From contig CAYWPG010000028.1 in the NCBI GenBank assembly GCA_964460035.1, forward strand, positions 1-51,405: DNA of 51,405 nt. Direction: 5' to 3'. The position numbers were made by a program, and so were the translations under genes. The DNA is from CAYWPG01 sp964460035 (GTDB taxonomy: Bacteria; Pseudomonadota; Gammaproteobacteria; Nitrococcales; AK92). Of this stretch, positions 42,098 through 50,920 are shown piece after piece; position 1 is the first letter of the stretch; each line of letters starts with the position of its first letter. The notes under the pieces are model-generated. The model had not been told where the DNA came from, did no database searches, and worked only from the letters and a program-made list of their open reading frames with translations.

Positions 42098-44785
42098 ATG
42101 ATCGACAGTTTCAATGCCCGTTCAATTCTGGAAGTAAAGGGCAAACAGTACGAAATCTTCCGGTTCGACGGCCTCAAGGAAAAATACGACATCGATCGCC
42201 TGCCGTACTCGCTGAAAGTATTGCTGGAGAATCTCCTGCGTACCGAAGATGGCGAGAACGTTACCAAGGCGCATATAGAGGCGCTGGCCAGCTGGGATCC
42301 CAAAGCCGAACCGGATACCGAGATCTCTTTCACCCCCGCCCGCGTGGTCATGCAGGACTTCACCGGTGTGCCTGCGGTAGTAGACCTGGCTGCGATGCGC
42401 GATGCGATGAAAAAGCTCGGCGGCGACCCCCGTGCGATCAATCCGCTCTCGCCCGCCGATCTGGTGATCGACCACTCGGTAATGGTCGATCACTTCGGCA
42501 CGCCGCAGGCGCTAAAGCTGAACACTGAGATCGAATTCGAGCGCAACCGGGAGCGCTACGTATTTCTGCGCTGGGGCCAGAAAGCTTTCTCCAACTTCCG
42601 TGTAGTGCCGCCGGGCACGGGTATCGTGCACCAGGTGAACATCGAGTATTTGGCCAGCGTTGTGTTCTCCCGGGAGGAGAACGGCGTATTGCGCGCTTAC
42701 CCGGACACCGTGGTCGGCACCGACTCGCACACCACCATGGTCAACGGCCTGGGCGTGCTTGGCTGGGGCGTGGGCGGCATCGAGGCCGAGGCCGCCATGC
42801 TGGGCCAGCCCATTTCCATGCTCATTCCGCAGGTAATCGGTTTCAAGCTCACCGGCCGCCTGCCGGAGGGCTCCACCGCCACCGATCTGGTGCTGACCGT
42901 CACGGAGATGCTGCGCAAGCATGGCGTAGTGGGCAAATTCGTGGAGTTCTTCGGCGACGGGCTCGATCATCTGCCGCTGGCCGACCGCGCGACCATCAGC
43001 AACATGGCCCCTGAATACGGTGCGACCTGTGGCATTTTCCCCATCGACAACGAAACGCTGCGCTACCTGGAGCTTTCCGGTCGCGACAGCGAGCAGATCG
43101 CGCTGGTCGAGGCCTATGCGCGCGCGCTCGGCTTGTGGCGCGAAACGGGCCAGCGAGAGGCCGAGTACTCCGCCGTGCTCGAGCTGGATCTGAGCACCGT
43201 GGTCCCCTCCATTGCCGGCCCGCGCCGCCCCCAGGATCGCGTCAATCTGGGCAATGCGCCGGCCGCCTTCGAGGCCTACCGCAAGGACTACGCGGCGGAG
43301 CTGCAAGCTCGCAACAAGCCGCATAGCGCGGACGGCGTGGAAGTGACTTACAACGGCCAGACCTTCAAGCTGGAGAACGGCGCGGTGGTGATCGCCGCGA
43401 TCACTTCCTGCACCAACACCTCCAACCCTGCCGTGCTGCTCGCCGCCGGGCTGCTGGCGAAGAAAGCGAACGAGCGCGGCATGCAGGTCAAGCCGTGGGT
43501 TAAGACCTCCCTCGCCCCCGGCTCTCAAGTGGTGCCGAGCTACCTCAAGGAAGCCGGCCTGCTCTCGCATCTGGAGGCGCTCAAGTTCCACGTTACCGGC
43601 TTCGGCTGCACCACCTGTATCGGCAATGCCGGCCCACTGCCCGAGCCCATAGGCGAGGCCATCCAAAAGGGCAATCTGGCAGTGGCGGCGGTGCTCTCCG
43701 GCAACCGCAACTTCGAAGGCCGCATTCACAGCGACGTCCGCACCAACTGGCTGGCATCGCCGCCGCTGGTCGTGGCCTATGCACTGGCCGGCAACATGAA
43801 CATAGACCTCACGCGCGATCCGCTGGGCAAGGACCGGGACGGCAACGATGTCTACCTCAAGGACATCTGGCCGACGCAGCATGAAATTGCCGACGCCATC
43901 GGCGCCAACATCACCCGTTCCATGTTCAAGAACAGCTACAGCGACGTCTTCAAGGGCGACGAGAACTGGCGCGGGCTGAGCGTACCGGAAGGCGAGCTCT
44001 ACGACTGGGGTCCGTCCACCTACATCGCCAACCCGCCCTATTTCGAGGGCATGACCATGGAAGAGCGCGGCATTCCCACTATCGAGAATGCCCGCTGCCT
44101 GGTCTATGTGGGCGACTCCATCACCACCGACCATATCTCGCCCGCCGGTGCGATCAAAGCCGATACGCCCGCCGGCAAGTACCTGATGGAGCAAGGCGTA
44201 CAGCCCAAGGACTTCAACTCCTACGGCTCACGCCGCGGCAACCACGAGGTGATGATGCGCGGCACTTTCGCCAACGTGCGCTTGCGCAACAAGATGGCGC
44301 CGGGCACGGAAGGCGGTTACACCACGCATCAGCCCAGCGGCGAGCAGATGTTCATCTACGATGCCGCGATGAGATACAAGGAAGAAGGCGTGCCGCTGGT
44401 CGTGCTCGCCGGCAAGGAGTACGGCACCGGCTCCTCGCGCGACTGGGCCGCCAAGGGTACCATGCTGCTCGGCGTGCAAGTGGTGATCGCCGAAAGCTAT
44501 GAGCGAATTCACCGCTCGAACCTGGTGGGCATGGGCGTTCTGCCGCTGCAGTTCCAGCCGGGCGAAAGCGCGGAAAGCCTCGGTCTCACGGGCAAGGAGA
44601 CGTTCACCGTCGGCAGCCTGGCCGACACTCCCAAGACCGTCACCGTCACGGCGGTATCGCCCGAAGGCAAGACCACGCAGTTCGAGGCTATCGTGCGAAT
44701 CGACACCCCCAAGGAGTGGGATTACTACCGCAACGGCGGCATTCTGCACTACGTGATCCGCGATCTGGCCAAACGCGCAGCCTAA
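42098..44785 (+). CDS. acnA: Aconitate hydratase A
   Basis: 895 residues (E. coli AcnA 891). The [4Fe-4S] ligands are C438 (AITSCTNTSNPAV), C504 and C507 (GFGCTTCIGNAGPLP). Other signatures are VVGTDSHTTMVNGLGVLGWGVGG, the swivel-domain KEYGTGSSRDWAAKG, and VIAESYERIHRSNLVGMGVLP. It interconverts citrate and isocitrate, and AcnA-type enzymes also bind mRNA when the cluster is lost. ATG 42098 (MIDSFNARSIL) follows GGGAGGTAAG. It is a single gene between hflD and motY; acnB begins outside the right edge. Confidence 0.97.
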   Translation: MIDSFNARSILEVKGKQYEIFRFDGLKEKYDIDRLPYSLKVLLENLLRTEDGENVTKAHIEALASWDPKAEPDTEISFTPARVVMQDFTGVPAVVDLAAMRDAMKKLGGDPRAINPLSPADLVIDHSVMVDHFGTPQALKLNTEIEFERNRERYVFLRWGQKAFSNFRVVPPGTGIVHQVNIEYLASVVFSREENGVLRAYPDTVVGTDSHTTMVNGLGVLGWGVGGIEAEAAMLGQPISMLIPQVIGFKLTGRLPEGSTATDLVLTVTEMLRKHGVVGKFVEFFGDGLDHLPLADRATISNMAPEYGATCGIFPIDNETLRYLELSGRDSEQIALVEAYARALGLWRETGQREAEYSAVLELDLSTVVPSIAGPRRPQDRVNLGNAPAAFEAYRKDYAAELQARNKPHSADGVEVTYNGQTFKLENGAVVIAAITSCTNTSNPAVLLAAGLLAKKANERGMQVKPWVKTSLAPGSQVVPSYLKEAGLLSHLEALKFHVTGFGCTTCIGNAGPLPEPIGEAIQKGNLAVAAVLSGNRNFEGRIHSDVRTNWLASPPLVVAYALAGNMNIDLTRDPLGKDRDGNDVYLKDIWPTQHEIADAIGANITRSMFKNSYSDVFKGDENWRGLSVPEGELYDWGPSTYIANPPYFEGMTMEERGIPTIENARCLVYVGDSITTDHISPAGAIKADTPAGKYLMEQGVQPKDFNSYGSRRGNHEVMMRGTFANVRLRNKMAPGTEGGYTTHQPSGEQMFIYDAAMRYKEEGVPLVVLAGKEYGTGSSRDWAAKGTMLLGVQVVIAESYERIHRSNLVGMGVLPLQFQPGESAESLGLTGKETFTVGSLADTPKTVTVTAVSPEGKTTQFEAIVRIDTPKEWDYYRNGGILHYVIRDLAKRAA

Positions 44786-45024
44786 GCCCGCCAAGCAAGC
44801 GGCCGGGCCCCGCCCGGCCGCGCCGTATGAACCTGCCAGCCCGCCCCCCCTTCATTCCAGAACCTGCAGCGTCCCCTCAAGTCTCCGCCCAGACAGCCGA
44901 TACTCGAAAGCAAGCGCTGGGGGCAAGCGCGCCGCCGCGATGCGGTAGCCAGCGACCGCCACCTCGGTTCGATGCCTCGCCCGCTGGCCTTCCTCAGCGC
45001 TCTCCAGGGAAAAAGAGGGTTGCC

Positions 45025-45972
45025 ATGCGTCCGGGTCTTCGCTCCTGTGTTGCGCTTCTCGCGCTTGTGCCGGCTGTCGCGGGCGCTGCCGCCGCGCCGC
45101 AGTTGTATCTCGCCTCCTGGGACCGCTCCGAATGGCACTCGGTAGCGAGCGAAGACGGCTGCCATTTGATGCACGAGATCCCCCACTTCGGGCTCGCCCT
45201 CATCAGCCAGCGCGCGCCGGGCGACTCCATGCTCAGCGTCTTCACCGAGAACCCGCCCACACAAGCGGACATCGCCGATGTCTTCAGCCGCACCCCGCCC
45301 CACTGGGACGATCCCGCCGAGCGTTATCTGCAGACCGTCCGTGTGGAAGCCGACCGCCGAATCTTTCACCTAGGCCACCACAGCACGCAGCGGATTGTCG
45401 CCGAACTGGCCGAGGGCCGCACCGTAGGCATGCGCTTTCGAGCCTGGTGGCGCGACAGCGATGCCGAAGTTGCGCTGTCCAATGTGGGGTTTCGGGACGC
45501 CCATCGTGCTTATCTAAGTTGTCTTGCCGAGCGCAGCGGCAACCGCCCGGAGTCTTTGCATGCCAGCGAGGACACGCTGGCGGCCATGGGCTATGCAGCG
45601 GTCGCGTTCCCCCGGCCCGAGCGGCGCGAACGCCCTCCGCTGCCCGGTCCCAGCGAGATATATTTCGATGGAGCCACCGCCGAGCTCGGCGCCGAAGCCC
45701 GCGCGCAGCTCGAAAAAGTGGCCCAGGCATTACGCGATCCGTCCAGTTGGAAAAGCCTGTCCATTGCCGCGTACAGTGACCCCCGCGGCTCGCGCGCCCG
45801 CAACGGGCAACTTGCCGACCAACGCGCCCGCGCCATTGCGGATTATCTGATCGAGCTGGGCATTCCACAGGAGCGTATACAGCTGGAGAGCCATGTAGCC
45901 CCGCCGCAGCCGGGCTCGGAGCAGCCTCAGCGCGCCCGCCACCAACGAGCCGTGGTGATAGTGCAACGCTAA
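45025..45972 (+). CDS. motY: MotY-like flagellar T-ring protein (OmpA domain)
   Basis: A 315-residue precursor with a signal peptide (1-22, ending AVAGAAAA). The N-terminal domain resembles MotY: SEWHSVASEDGCHLMHEIPH, FSRTPPHWDD, IVAELAEGRTVGMRFRAWW, VALSNVGFRDAHRAYLSCLA. The OmpA-type peptidoglycan-binding domain (about 200-315) has SDPRGSRARNGQLADQRARA and SEQPQRARHQRAVVIVQR. MotY forms the T ring that anchors sodium-type (or MotCD-type) stators. Start ATG 45025 has GAGGG upstream. No other flagellar gene is in the window, so its partner stator lies elsewhere. Confidence 0.85.
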   Translation: MRPGLRSCVALLALVPAVAGAAAAPQLYLASWDRSEWHSVASEDGCHLMHEIPHFGLALISQRAPGDSMLSVFTENPPTQADIADVFSRTPPHWDDPAERYLQTVRVEADRRIFHLGHHSTQRIVAELAEGRTVGMRFRAWWRDSDAEVALSNVGFRDAHRAYLSCLAERSGNRPESLHASEDTLAAMGYAAVAFPRPERRERPPLPGPSEIYFDGATAELGAEARAQLEKVAQALRDPSSWKSLSIAAYSDPRGSRARNGQLADQRARAIADYLIELGIPQERIQLESHVAPPQPGSEQPQRARHQRAVVIVQR

Positions 45973-45973
45973 C

Positions 45974-45994
45974 GCCGACCGACCGACCGACCGC
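45974..45994. repeat. Short tetranucleotide repeat
   Basis: Four tandem CCGA units just after the motY stop codon. They are intergenic, so length change would not shift any frame. A small CTGCCC/GGGCAG hairpin follows at 46003-46017. Confidence 0.6.
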
Positions 45995-46181
45995 ACCCGC
46001 CCCTGCCCCAAGGGCAGCCCGGCACAGCGTCGCTCTCTAGTTTACCCGGCGCCGCACAGGCGCAGCCGGTCGTGCGAACACGACTCGACCAGCCCTGCCG
46101 GCCCTGAATGCTGCAATGCAGCGAGTCGCGCCCGAAGCAGCACCACGGTATAATCGACAGCTTCAGCGCAAAGGATAGGTG

Positions 46182-47579
46182 ATGACGCGTAGAAGTTACG
46201 ACACGGTTATTATCGGCAGCGGTCCCGCTGGCGAAGGCGCCAGCATGAAGCTTTCGCAGGCAGGGCAGCGGATCGCGGTAGTGGAATCCCGGCCGGAAGT
46301 CGGCGGCAGCTGCACACACGCCGGCACCATCCCCTCCAAGGCACTCCGTCATACCGTCAGGCGTATGATGGAATTCAACTCCAATCCGCTGTTTCGAGAG
46401 GCCAGCGAGCCGAAAAGCCTCTCCTTCCCCCAGGTCATGCGCTCGGCGCAGGGTGTGATTGCCGAGCAGGTGCGCTCCCGCAGCGGTTTTTACCATCGCA
46501 GCGAGATCCCTGTGCTCAAGGGCAAGGCCAAGTTCGTGGACGCGCACACGCTGGAGATAGAGACTCCGCGCGGACGGGCGCGCCGCATCACTGCGGATCA
46601 CTTCATTCTGGCGACCGGATCGCGGCCATATCGGCCCGAAGACGTGGACTTCTCCCATCCGCGCATTTTCGACAGCGACACCATCCTGGGACTGACTCAA
46701 ACGCCCCGCTCGATGATCATCTACGGTGCCGGCGTGATCGGCAGCGAGTATGCATCGATTTTCTGCGGACTGGGCGTCAAGGTGGACCTGATCAACACCC
46801 GCGAGCGTCTGCTCACCTTCCTGGACGACGAGATCTCCGACGCGCTTAGCTACCACCTGCGCGAGCTCGGTGTGCTTATCCGCCATAACGAAACCTACGA
46901 GCGGGTGGAAGCGGACGACCACGGCGTAACGGTCTATCTCCAGTCCGGCAAGCGGGTGCGGCGGGACGTTCTACTGTGGGCCAACGGCCGCACCGGCAAC
47001 ACCCAGGACATGGGCCTGGAAGAACTGGGCATCATCCCCAACAGCCGGGGCCAGGTTGCCGTTAACGCCGACTACCAGACTGTCCAGCCCCATATCTATG
47101 CCGTGGGCGACGTAATCGGCTATCCAAGCCTCGCCAGCGCCGCCTACGACCAGGGGCGGTACGCAGCCACGCACCTGCTGACCGGGCAGTGCGATTATCG
47201 ACTGGCGCAGGACTTCCCCACCGGGATTTACACCATCCCGGAGATCAGCTCGGTAGGCAAAACCGAGCAAGAGCTCACCGCAGCGAAGATTCCTTACGAA
47301 GTTGGCCACGCCTACTTCAAGGACCTCGCGCGGGCGCAAATCACCGGCCAGACCACGGGCATGCTCAAGCTGCTCTTCCATACCGAAACGCTGGAGCTGC
47401 TGGGTATCCACTGTTTCGGAGATCAGGCCTCGGAGATCGTGCACATCGGCCAGGCGATCATGGCACAGTCGGGAGGCGCGAATACGTTGATGTACTTCAT
47501 CAACACCACGTTCAACTACCCGACTATGGCCGAGGCCTACCGCGTAGCTGCGCTCAACGGTCTGAATCGCTTGTCCTGA
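46182..47579 (+). CDS. sthA: Soluble pyridine nucleotide transhydrogenase
   Basis: 465 residues, flavoprotein disulfide reductase fold. FAD motif GSGPAGEGA near the start, then GGSCTHAGTIPSKALRHTV, where the second redox Cys of the family is replaced (C-T-H-A-G-T), the mark of SthA rather than a disulfide reductase. NAD motif GAGVIGSEYASIF, second FAD motif IYAVGDVIGYPSLAS, and the dimer-domain end INTTFNYPTMAEAYRVAALNG. It moves reducing equivalents between NADPH and NAD. ATG 46182 is preferred to the GTG at 46179. Confidence 0.96.
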   Translation: MTRRSYDTVIIGSGPAGEGASMKLSQAGQRIAVVESRPEVGGSCTHAGTIPSKALRHTVRRMMEFNSNPLFREASEPKSLSFPQVMRSAQGVIAEQVRSRSGFYHRSEIPVLKGKAKFVDAHTLEIETPRGRARRITADHFILATGSRPYRPEDVDFSHPRIFDSDTILGLTQTPRSMIIYGAGVIGSEYASIFCGLGVKVDLINTRERLLTFLDDEISDALSYHLRELGVLIRHNETYERVEADDHGVTVYLQSGKRVRRDVLLWANGRTGNTQDMGLEELGIIPNSRGQVAVNADYQTVQPHIYAVGDVIGYPSLASAAYDQGRYAATHLLTGQCDYRLAQDFPTGIYTIPEISSVGKTEQELTAAKIPYEVGHAYFKDLARAQITGQTTGMLKLLFHTETLELLGIHCFGDQASEIVHIGQAIMAQSGGANTLMYFINTTFNYPTMAEAYRVAALNGLNRLS

Positions 47580-47820
47580 CCGCCGCGGTACGAGCCGCGC
47601 CGCGGCAGGGTTGTCTTCGCCGCTGCATAGGCAGCCGCCCTTCGCCGTGCCTCGCGCCGCGCTGGCGGCAGCGCAGGGCAGGAGATACGGCAAGACCGGC
47701 AGAGCCTTTTTCGATTACGCTATAGGTCAAGCGGCTTCCGCCGGCCGCCTTCGTATTGAAGGCGGCGCGGTTCGCACCGATCACGGCATTGCCGACCACC
47801 GTTATACCAAGGGTCGATAA

Positions 47821-48810
47821 GTGAGCAAGCTAAAGGACATCCCGATCGTCGTCAGCGGCAGCAAGTTCGAGACCGAACACGGTTTCAGCGCCATTAAGGA
47901 CGGGATCAAGCGTCAGAAGAACGCGCAGCCGGTTCCGCGCGGCCAGAAGCCCAGCTGGCTCAAGGCCCGCCTGCCCAGCGGCGAGGGCTATCACGAAGTC
48001 AAGCGTACCGTACGCGCCCATCGGCTCAGCACCGTCTGCGAAGAAGCCATGTGCCCGAACATCGGCGAGTGCTGGGGCGCCGGCACCGCCACCATCATGC
48101 TGATGGGCTCGGTCTGCACCCGCGCTTGCCGTTTCTGCGCGGTGGACACCGGCAACCCGCGCGGCTGGCTGGATCCCGAGGAACCGGCCAACACCGCCGA
48201 GACGGTGCGCCTGATGGGACTCAAGTACGTGGTGCTGACCTCGGTGAACCGTGACGATCTGGAGGACGGCGGCGCCAGCCACTACGCCGCCTGCATCCGG
48301 GAGGTCAAGCGCGTCAATCCGGACACCGCTGTGGAAGCGCTGACACCGGACTTCAAAGGCGTTCTGAAGGACGTGGAAACCGTGCTGGACTCCGGCCTGG
48401 AGGTGTTCGCGCAGAACGTCGAAACCGTGCGGCGCCTGACTCATCCTGTACGCGACCCGCGGGCCAGCTACGAGCAAACGCTGGCGGTACTGGAACACGC
48501 CAAGCGCTATCGACCGGATGTGCTCACCAAGACCAGCTTGATGCTGGGCCTGGGCGAGACCGACACCGAGATACAGGAGACGCTGGACGATCTGCGCGCC
48601 ATAGGCTGCGATATCGTCACTTTCGGCCAGTACCTGCGCCCGACGGTGAATCACCTGCCGGTGGAACGTTACGTCACCCCCGAGGAATTCGCCCGCTACC
48701 GGGAATGGGGATTGCAGCGCGGCTTTCTGGAGGTGGTATCGGGACCGCTGGTCCGTTCCAGCTATCGCGCCGACAAGGTGCTGGAGAAGAACAACGTCGG
48801 TCTTGGCTAA
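47821..48810 (+). CDS. lipA: Lipoyl synthase
   Basis: 329 residues. Auxiliary [4Fe-4S] cluster Cys: C73, C78, C84 (CEEAMCPNIGEC). Radical SAM Cys: C99, C103, C106 (CTRACRFC). The C-terminal SSYRADK supplies the Ser ligand. It inserts the two sulfurs into octanoyl-lipoyl domains of pyruvate and 2-oxoglutarate dehydrogenases. It starts at GTG 47821 after AAGGGTCG. lipB is not adjacent, unlike in many gammaproteobacteria. A perfect 8-bp hairpin (GCCGCAGG/CCTGCGGC, 48828-48849) follows the stop. Confidence 0.96.
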   Translation: MSKLKDIPIVVSGSKFETEHGFSAIKDGIKRQKNAQPVPRGQKPSWLKARLPSGEGYHEVKRTVRAHRLSTVCEEAMCPNIGECWGAGTATIMLMGSVCTRACRFCAVDTGNPRGWLDPEEPANTAETVRLMGLKYVVLTSVNRDDLEDGGASHYAACIREVKRVNPDTAVEALTPDFKGVLKDVETVLDSGLEVFAQNVETVRRLTHPVRDPRASYEQTLAVLEHAKRYRPDVLTKTSLMLGLGETDTEIQETLDDLRAIGCDIVTFGQYLRPTVNHLPVERYVTPEEFARYREWGLQRGFLEVVSGPLVRSSYRADKVLEKNNVGLG

Positions 48811-48827
48811 GATGAGGACGTGCCGGG

Positions 48828-48849
48828 GCCGCAGGCAGCCTCCTGCGGC
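48828..48849 (+). terminator. Hairpin after lipA
   Basis: GCCGCAGG/CCTGCGGC, a perfect 8-bp stem with a 6-base loop, 18 bases past the lipA stop. There is no T run. It is a possible factor-dependent or processing end. Confidence 0.4.
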
Positions 48850-48943
48850 GCTCCCGGATGTAGCGCCCCGCCATCCAAGCCCTGCTGTACCGCGTTTGCT
48901 ATCGTCCTGCCTGGTGTCTCCATTCGCCTACGTTGCCGTTAGG

Positions 48944-48994
48944 CTTACAAGATGTTTCTGCTCTCTCTTACATAAGCGGTCGCTATTGCTTACA
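48944..48994 (+). promoter_or_regulatory. Three CTTACA half-sites in phase
   Basis: CTTACA occurs at 48944, 48967 and 48989, spaced 23 and 22 bases. CTTACA is the right half of the GacA/UvrY box, but none has a good TGTAAG partner six bases before it. They lie just upstream of the second RNA candidate. Confidence 0.35.
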
Positions 48995-49022
48995 GCTCGT
49001 CGGCGGCGCCTGCGTTACAGTA

Positions 49023-49156
49023 GCCGCTAACCTCGCAGGGGCGGGGGCTGCCGCGCAGGGAGCCGGCGGTTAGAGCCAGGGAGGGCTCGGGCGGGCCGTT
49101 GTGCTGCAGGGGGCAGCTCAGGGACAGGGAAGTCTCCAACGGCCCCGCCTCTCTTT
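49023..49156 (+). ncRNA. Weaker second CsrA-binding RNA candidate
   Basis: A structured stretch between the convergent lipA and gabD genes. CAGGG occurs six times (49036, 49056, 49077, 49107, 49119, 49125), four of them CAGGGA, the same word repeated four times in the cysB-serS RNA candidate. The hairpin GAGCC-AGGGAG-GGCTC (49073-49088) has a CsrA-type hexaloop. GCTGC-AGGGG-GCAGC (49103-49117) sits inside a 9-bp stem GGGCCGTTG/CAACGGCCC (49093-49145), followed by CTCTCTTT as a weak terminator tail. An outer CTAACC/GGTTAG stem spans 49027-49073. The promoter is not identified and the upstream GacA box is incomplete. Confidence 0.38.
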
Positions 49157-49189
49157 AGACGGCTGCCGAGGCCGTAGAACCCGCTCCCG

Positions 49190-50653
49190 TCACCCCGCGA
49201 TGCTGCCAAGGCACAAGTACTTGAGCTCAAGGTACTCGTCCAAGCCGTGGCGCGACCCCTCGCGCCCGATGCCCGACTCTTTCACGCCTCCGAACGGCGC
49301 TACCTCGGTGGAGATAATGCCTTCGTTGATGCCCACCATCCCGTATTCCAACGCCTCAGCTACCCGCCAGATGCGGCCCAGGTCGCGGGCGTAGAAATAC
49401 GCGGCCAGCCCATAGGGCGTATCGTTGGCCAGTCGCACTGCCTCTGCTTCGTCTTCGAAGCGATACACCGGCGCGACGGGGCCGAAAATCTCCTCGCTGA
49501 AGCAGGCCATATCCGGACGCACATCGGCGAGGATGGTCGGCTGGTAGAAATAGCCGTGATCGCCCAGTCGCCCGCCCCCGCTCACCACCTGCGCCCCGCG
49601 CTGCACGGCATCGGCGACCAAGCGTTCTACTTTTTCCACCGCGGCGGCATTGATCAGCGGGCCTTGATCTACGCCTTCTTCGCTGCCCCGCCCCACTCGC
49701 AGTTTACTAACGGCTTCCTGCAAGCGCTGCACGAAGGCGTCGTGAATCCCCGCCTGCACCAACACGCGGTTCGCGCAGACGCAGGTCTGGCCGGAGTTGC
49801 GAAACTTGGATGCCATCATCCCAGCCACCGCCGCGTCGAGATCGGCATCGTCGAATACAATGAAGGGAGCGTTGCCTCCCAGCTCCAGACTGATCTTCTT
49901 CACCGTATCGGCGCAGGCGCGCATCAGCTGCTTGCCTACCTCAGTGGATCCGGTGAACGATAGCTTGCGCACCTGCGAACTGGCCGTGAGCGCGGCCCCG
50001 ACCTCGGCCGCGCGGGTAGTGGTGAGAATGGACAGCAGCCCTTTGGGCAATCCGGCCCGATCCGCCAGCTCGGCAATGGCCAATGCCGATAGCGGCGTCT
50101 CCTCCGCGGGCTTGACCACGATCGCGCAGCCGGCAGCCAGCGCCGGCCCCGCCTTGCGGGTGATCATCGCAATCGGAAAGTTCCATGGCGTGATGGCCGC
50201 CACCACCCCAACCGGCTGCTTTAGCACCAGCAGCCGGCGATCGGCTGTGGGCGGAGGAATGATCTCGCCGTAGGCGCGCTTGGCCTCCTCGGCAAACCAC
50301 TCGATAAACGACGCGCCGTAAGCCACCTCCCCCCGGCTCTCGGCCAAAGGTTTGCCTTGCTCCGCCGTCATCAGCCGCGCCAGATCCTCCTGATTGGTCA
50401 GCATCAGGTCATGCCAGCGGCGCAGAATCGCGGCACGCTCCTTGGCCGGGCGGGCCGCCCAGTCGCGCTGTGCCTGCGCAGCGGCATCGATGGCGCGCTG
50501 CACCTGCTCGGGGCCTAGGTCGGGCAGCTCCACGATCACTTCGCCGTCCGCCGGATCGCGCACCTCGAAGCGTGCCCCGTCCCCGGCATACCACTCCCCG
50601 GCCAGATAAGCGGCGTCGCGCAGCAGGGCAGAGTCTTGCAGTTGCGGCTTCAT
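49190..50653 (-). CDS. gabD: Succinate-semialdehyde dehydrogenase (aldehyde dehydrogenase family)
   Basis: 487 residues. Catalytic E257 (SLELGGNAPFIVFDD) and C291 (FRNSGQTCVCANR), cofactor motifs TPWNFPIAMITRK and FTGSTEVGKQLM, and the end GGVKESGIGREGSRHGLDEYLE all match the GabD group. It oxidises succinate semialdehyde to succinate with NAD(P). ATG 50653 is preferred to a GTG three codons earlier because of the GGAAGGAG site 8 bases before it. gabT is not adjacent; related semialdehyde substrates are possible. Confidence 0.9.
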   Translation of the reverse strand: MKPQLQDSALLRDAAYLAGEWYAGDGARFEVRDPADGEVIVELPDLGPEQVQRAIDAAAQAQRDWAARPAKERAAILRRWHDLMLTNQEDLARLMTAEQGKPLAESRGEVAYGASFIEWFAEEAKRAYGEIIPPPTADRRLLVLKQPVGVVAAITPWNFPIAMITRKAGPALAAGCAIVVKPAEETPLSALAIAELADRAGLPKGLLSILTTTRAAEVGAALTASSQVRKLSFTGSTEVGKQLMRACADTVKKISLELGGNAPFIVFDDADLDAAVAGMMASKFRNSGQTCVCANRVLVQAGIHDAFVQRLQEAVSKLRVGRGSEEGVDQGPLINAAAVEKVERLVADAVQRGAQVVSGGGRLGDHGYFYQPTILADVRPDMACFSEEIFGPVAPVYRFEDEAEAVRLANDTPYGLAAYFYARDLGRIWRVAEALEYGMVGINEGIISTEVAPFGGVKESGIGREGSRHGLDEYLELKYLCLGSIAG

Positions 50654-50765
50654 GATCGACACTCCTTCCGCGTGATTGGGGCAATACAGAATCGCTAAGG
50701 CACCCCCCTACACAGTGCGGGCACCTTTCCAACGATACACCGCCGACCTTCTCGCCGCTTGCATA

Positions 50766-50804
50766 GCTGCTCGCCAGTCAGCGCCACCCCGTCTGGCGAG
50801 CAGC
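50766..50804. repeat. 12-bp perfect inverted repeat between acnB and gabD
   Basis: GCTGCTCGCCAG (50766-50777) and CTGGCGAGCAGC (50793-50804) flank a 15-base loop. It lies in the 267-base region before gabD and beyond the acnB terminator. It may be a gabD leader hairpin or operator; no T run is present. Confidence 0.5.
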
Positions 50805-50861
50805 GGGCAATCGCCACAGCCGTCGGATCGCCATCGCGCCGGCACGGCCCGCTTTGTGGGC

Positions 50862-50894
50862 GCAAAAGCAAAAGGCCCCGCAGTGCGGGGCCTT
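50862..50894 (-). terminator. Rho-independent terminator of acnB
   Basis: Stem AAGGCCCCGC/GCGGGGCCTT (50872-50881 with 50885-50894) with a 3-base loop, followed on the minus strand by TTTTGCTTTTGC. It lies 26 bases after the acnB stop. Confidence 0.92.
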
Positions 50895-50920
50895 CTTCTA
50901 GCGTATGCAACGAGCCGGTG

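Noticed and set aside
42512..44194. 560-codon open frame on the minus strand
   Set aside because: Antisense shadow of acnA, caused by high GC at third positions.
47611..47820. 69-codon open frame directly before lipA
   Set aside because: It ends exactly at lipA but has no similarity, no ribosome-binding site and skewed composition. It is more likely the lipA leader.
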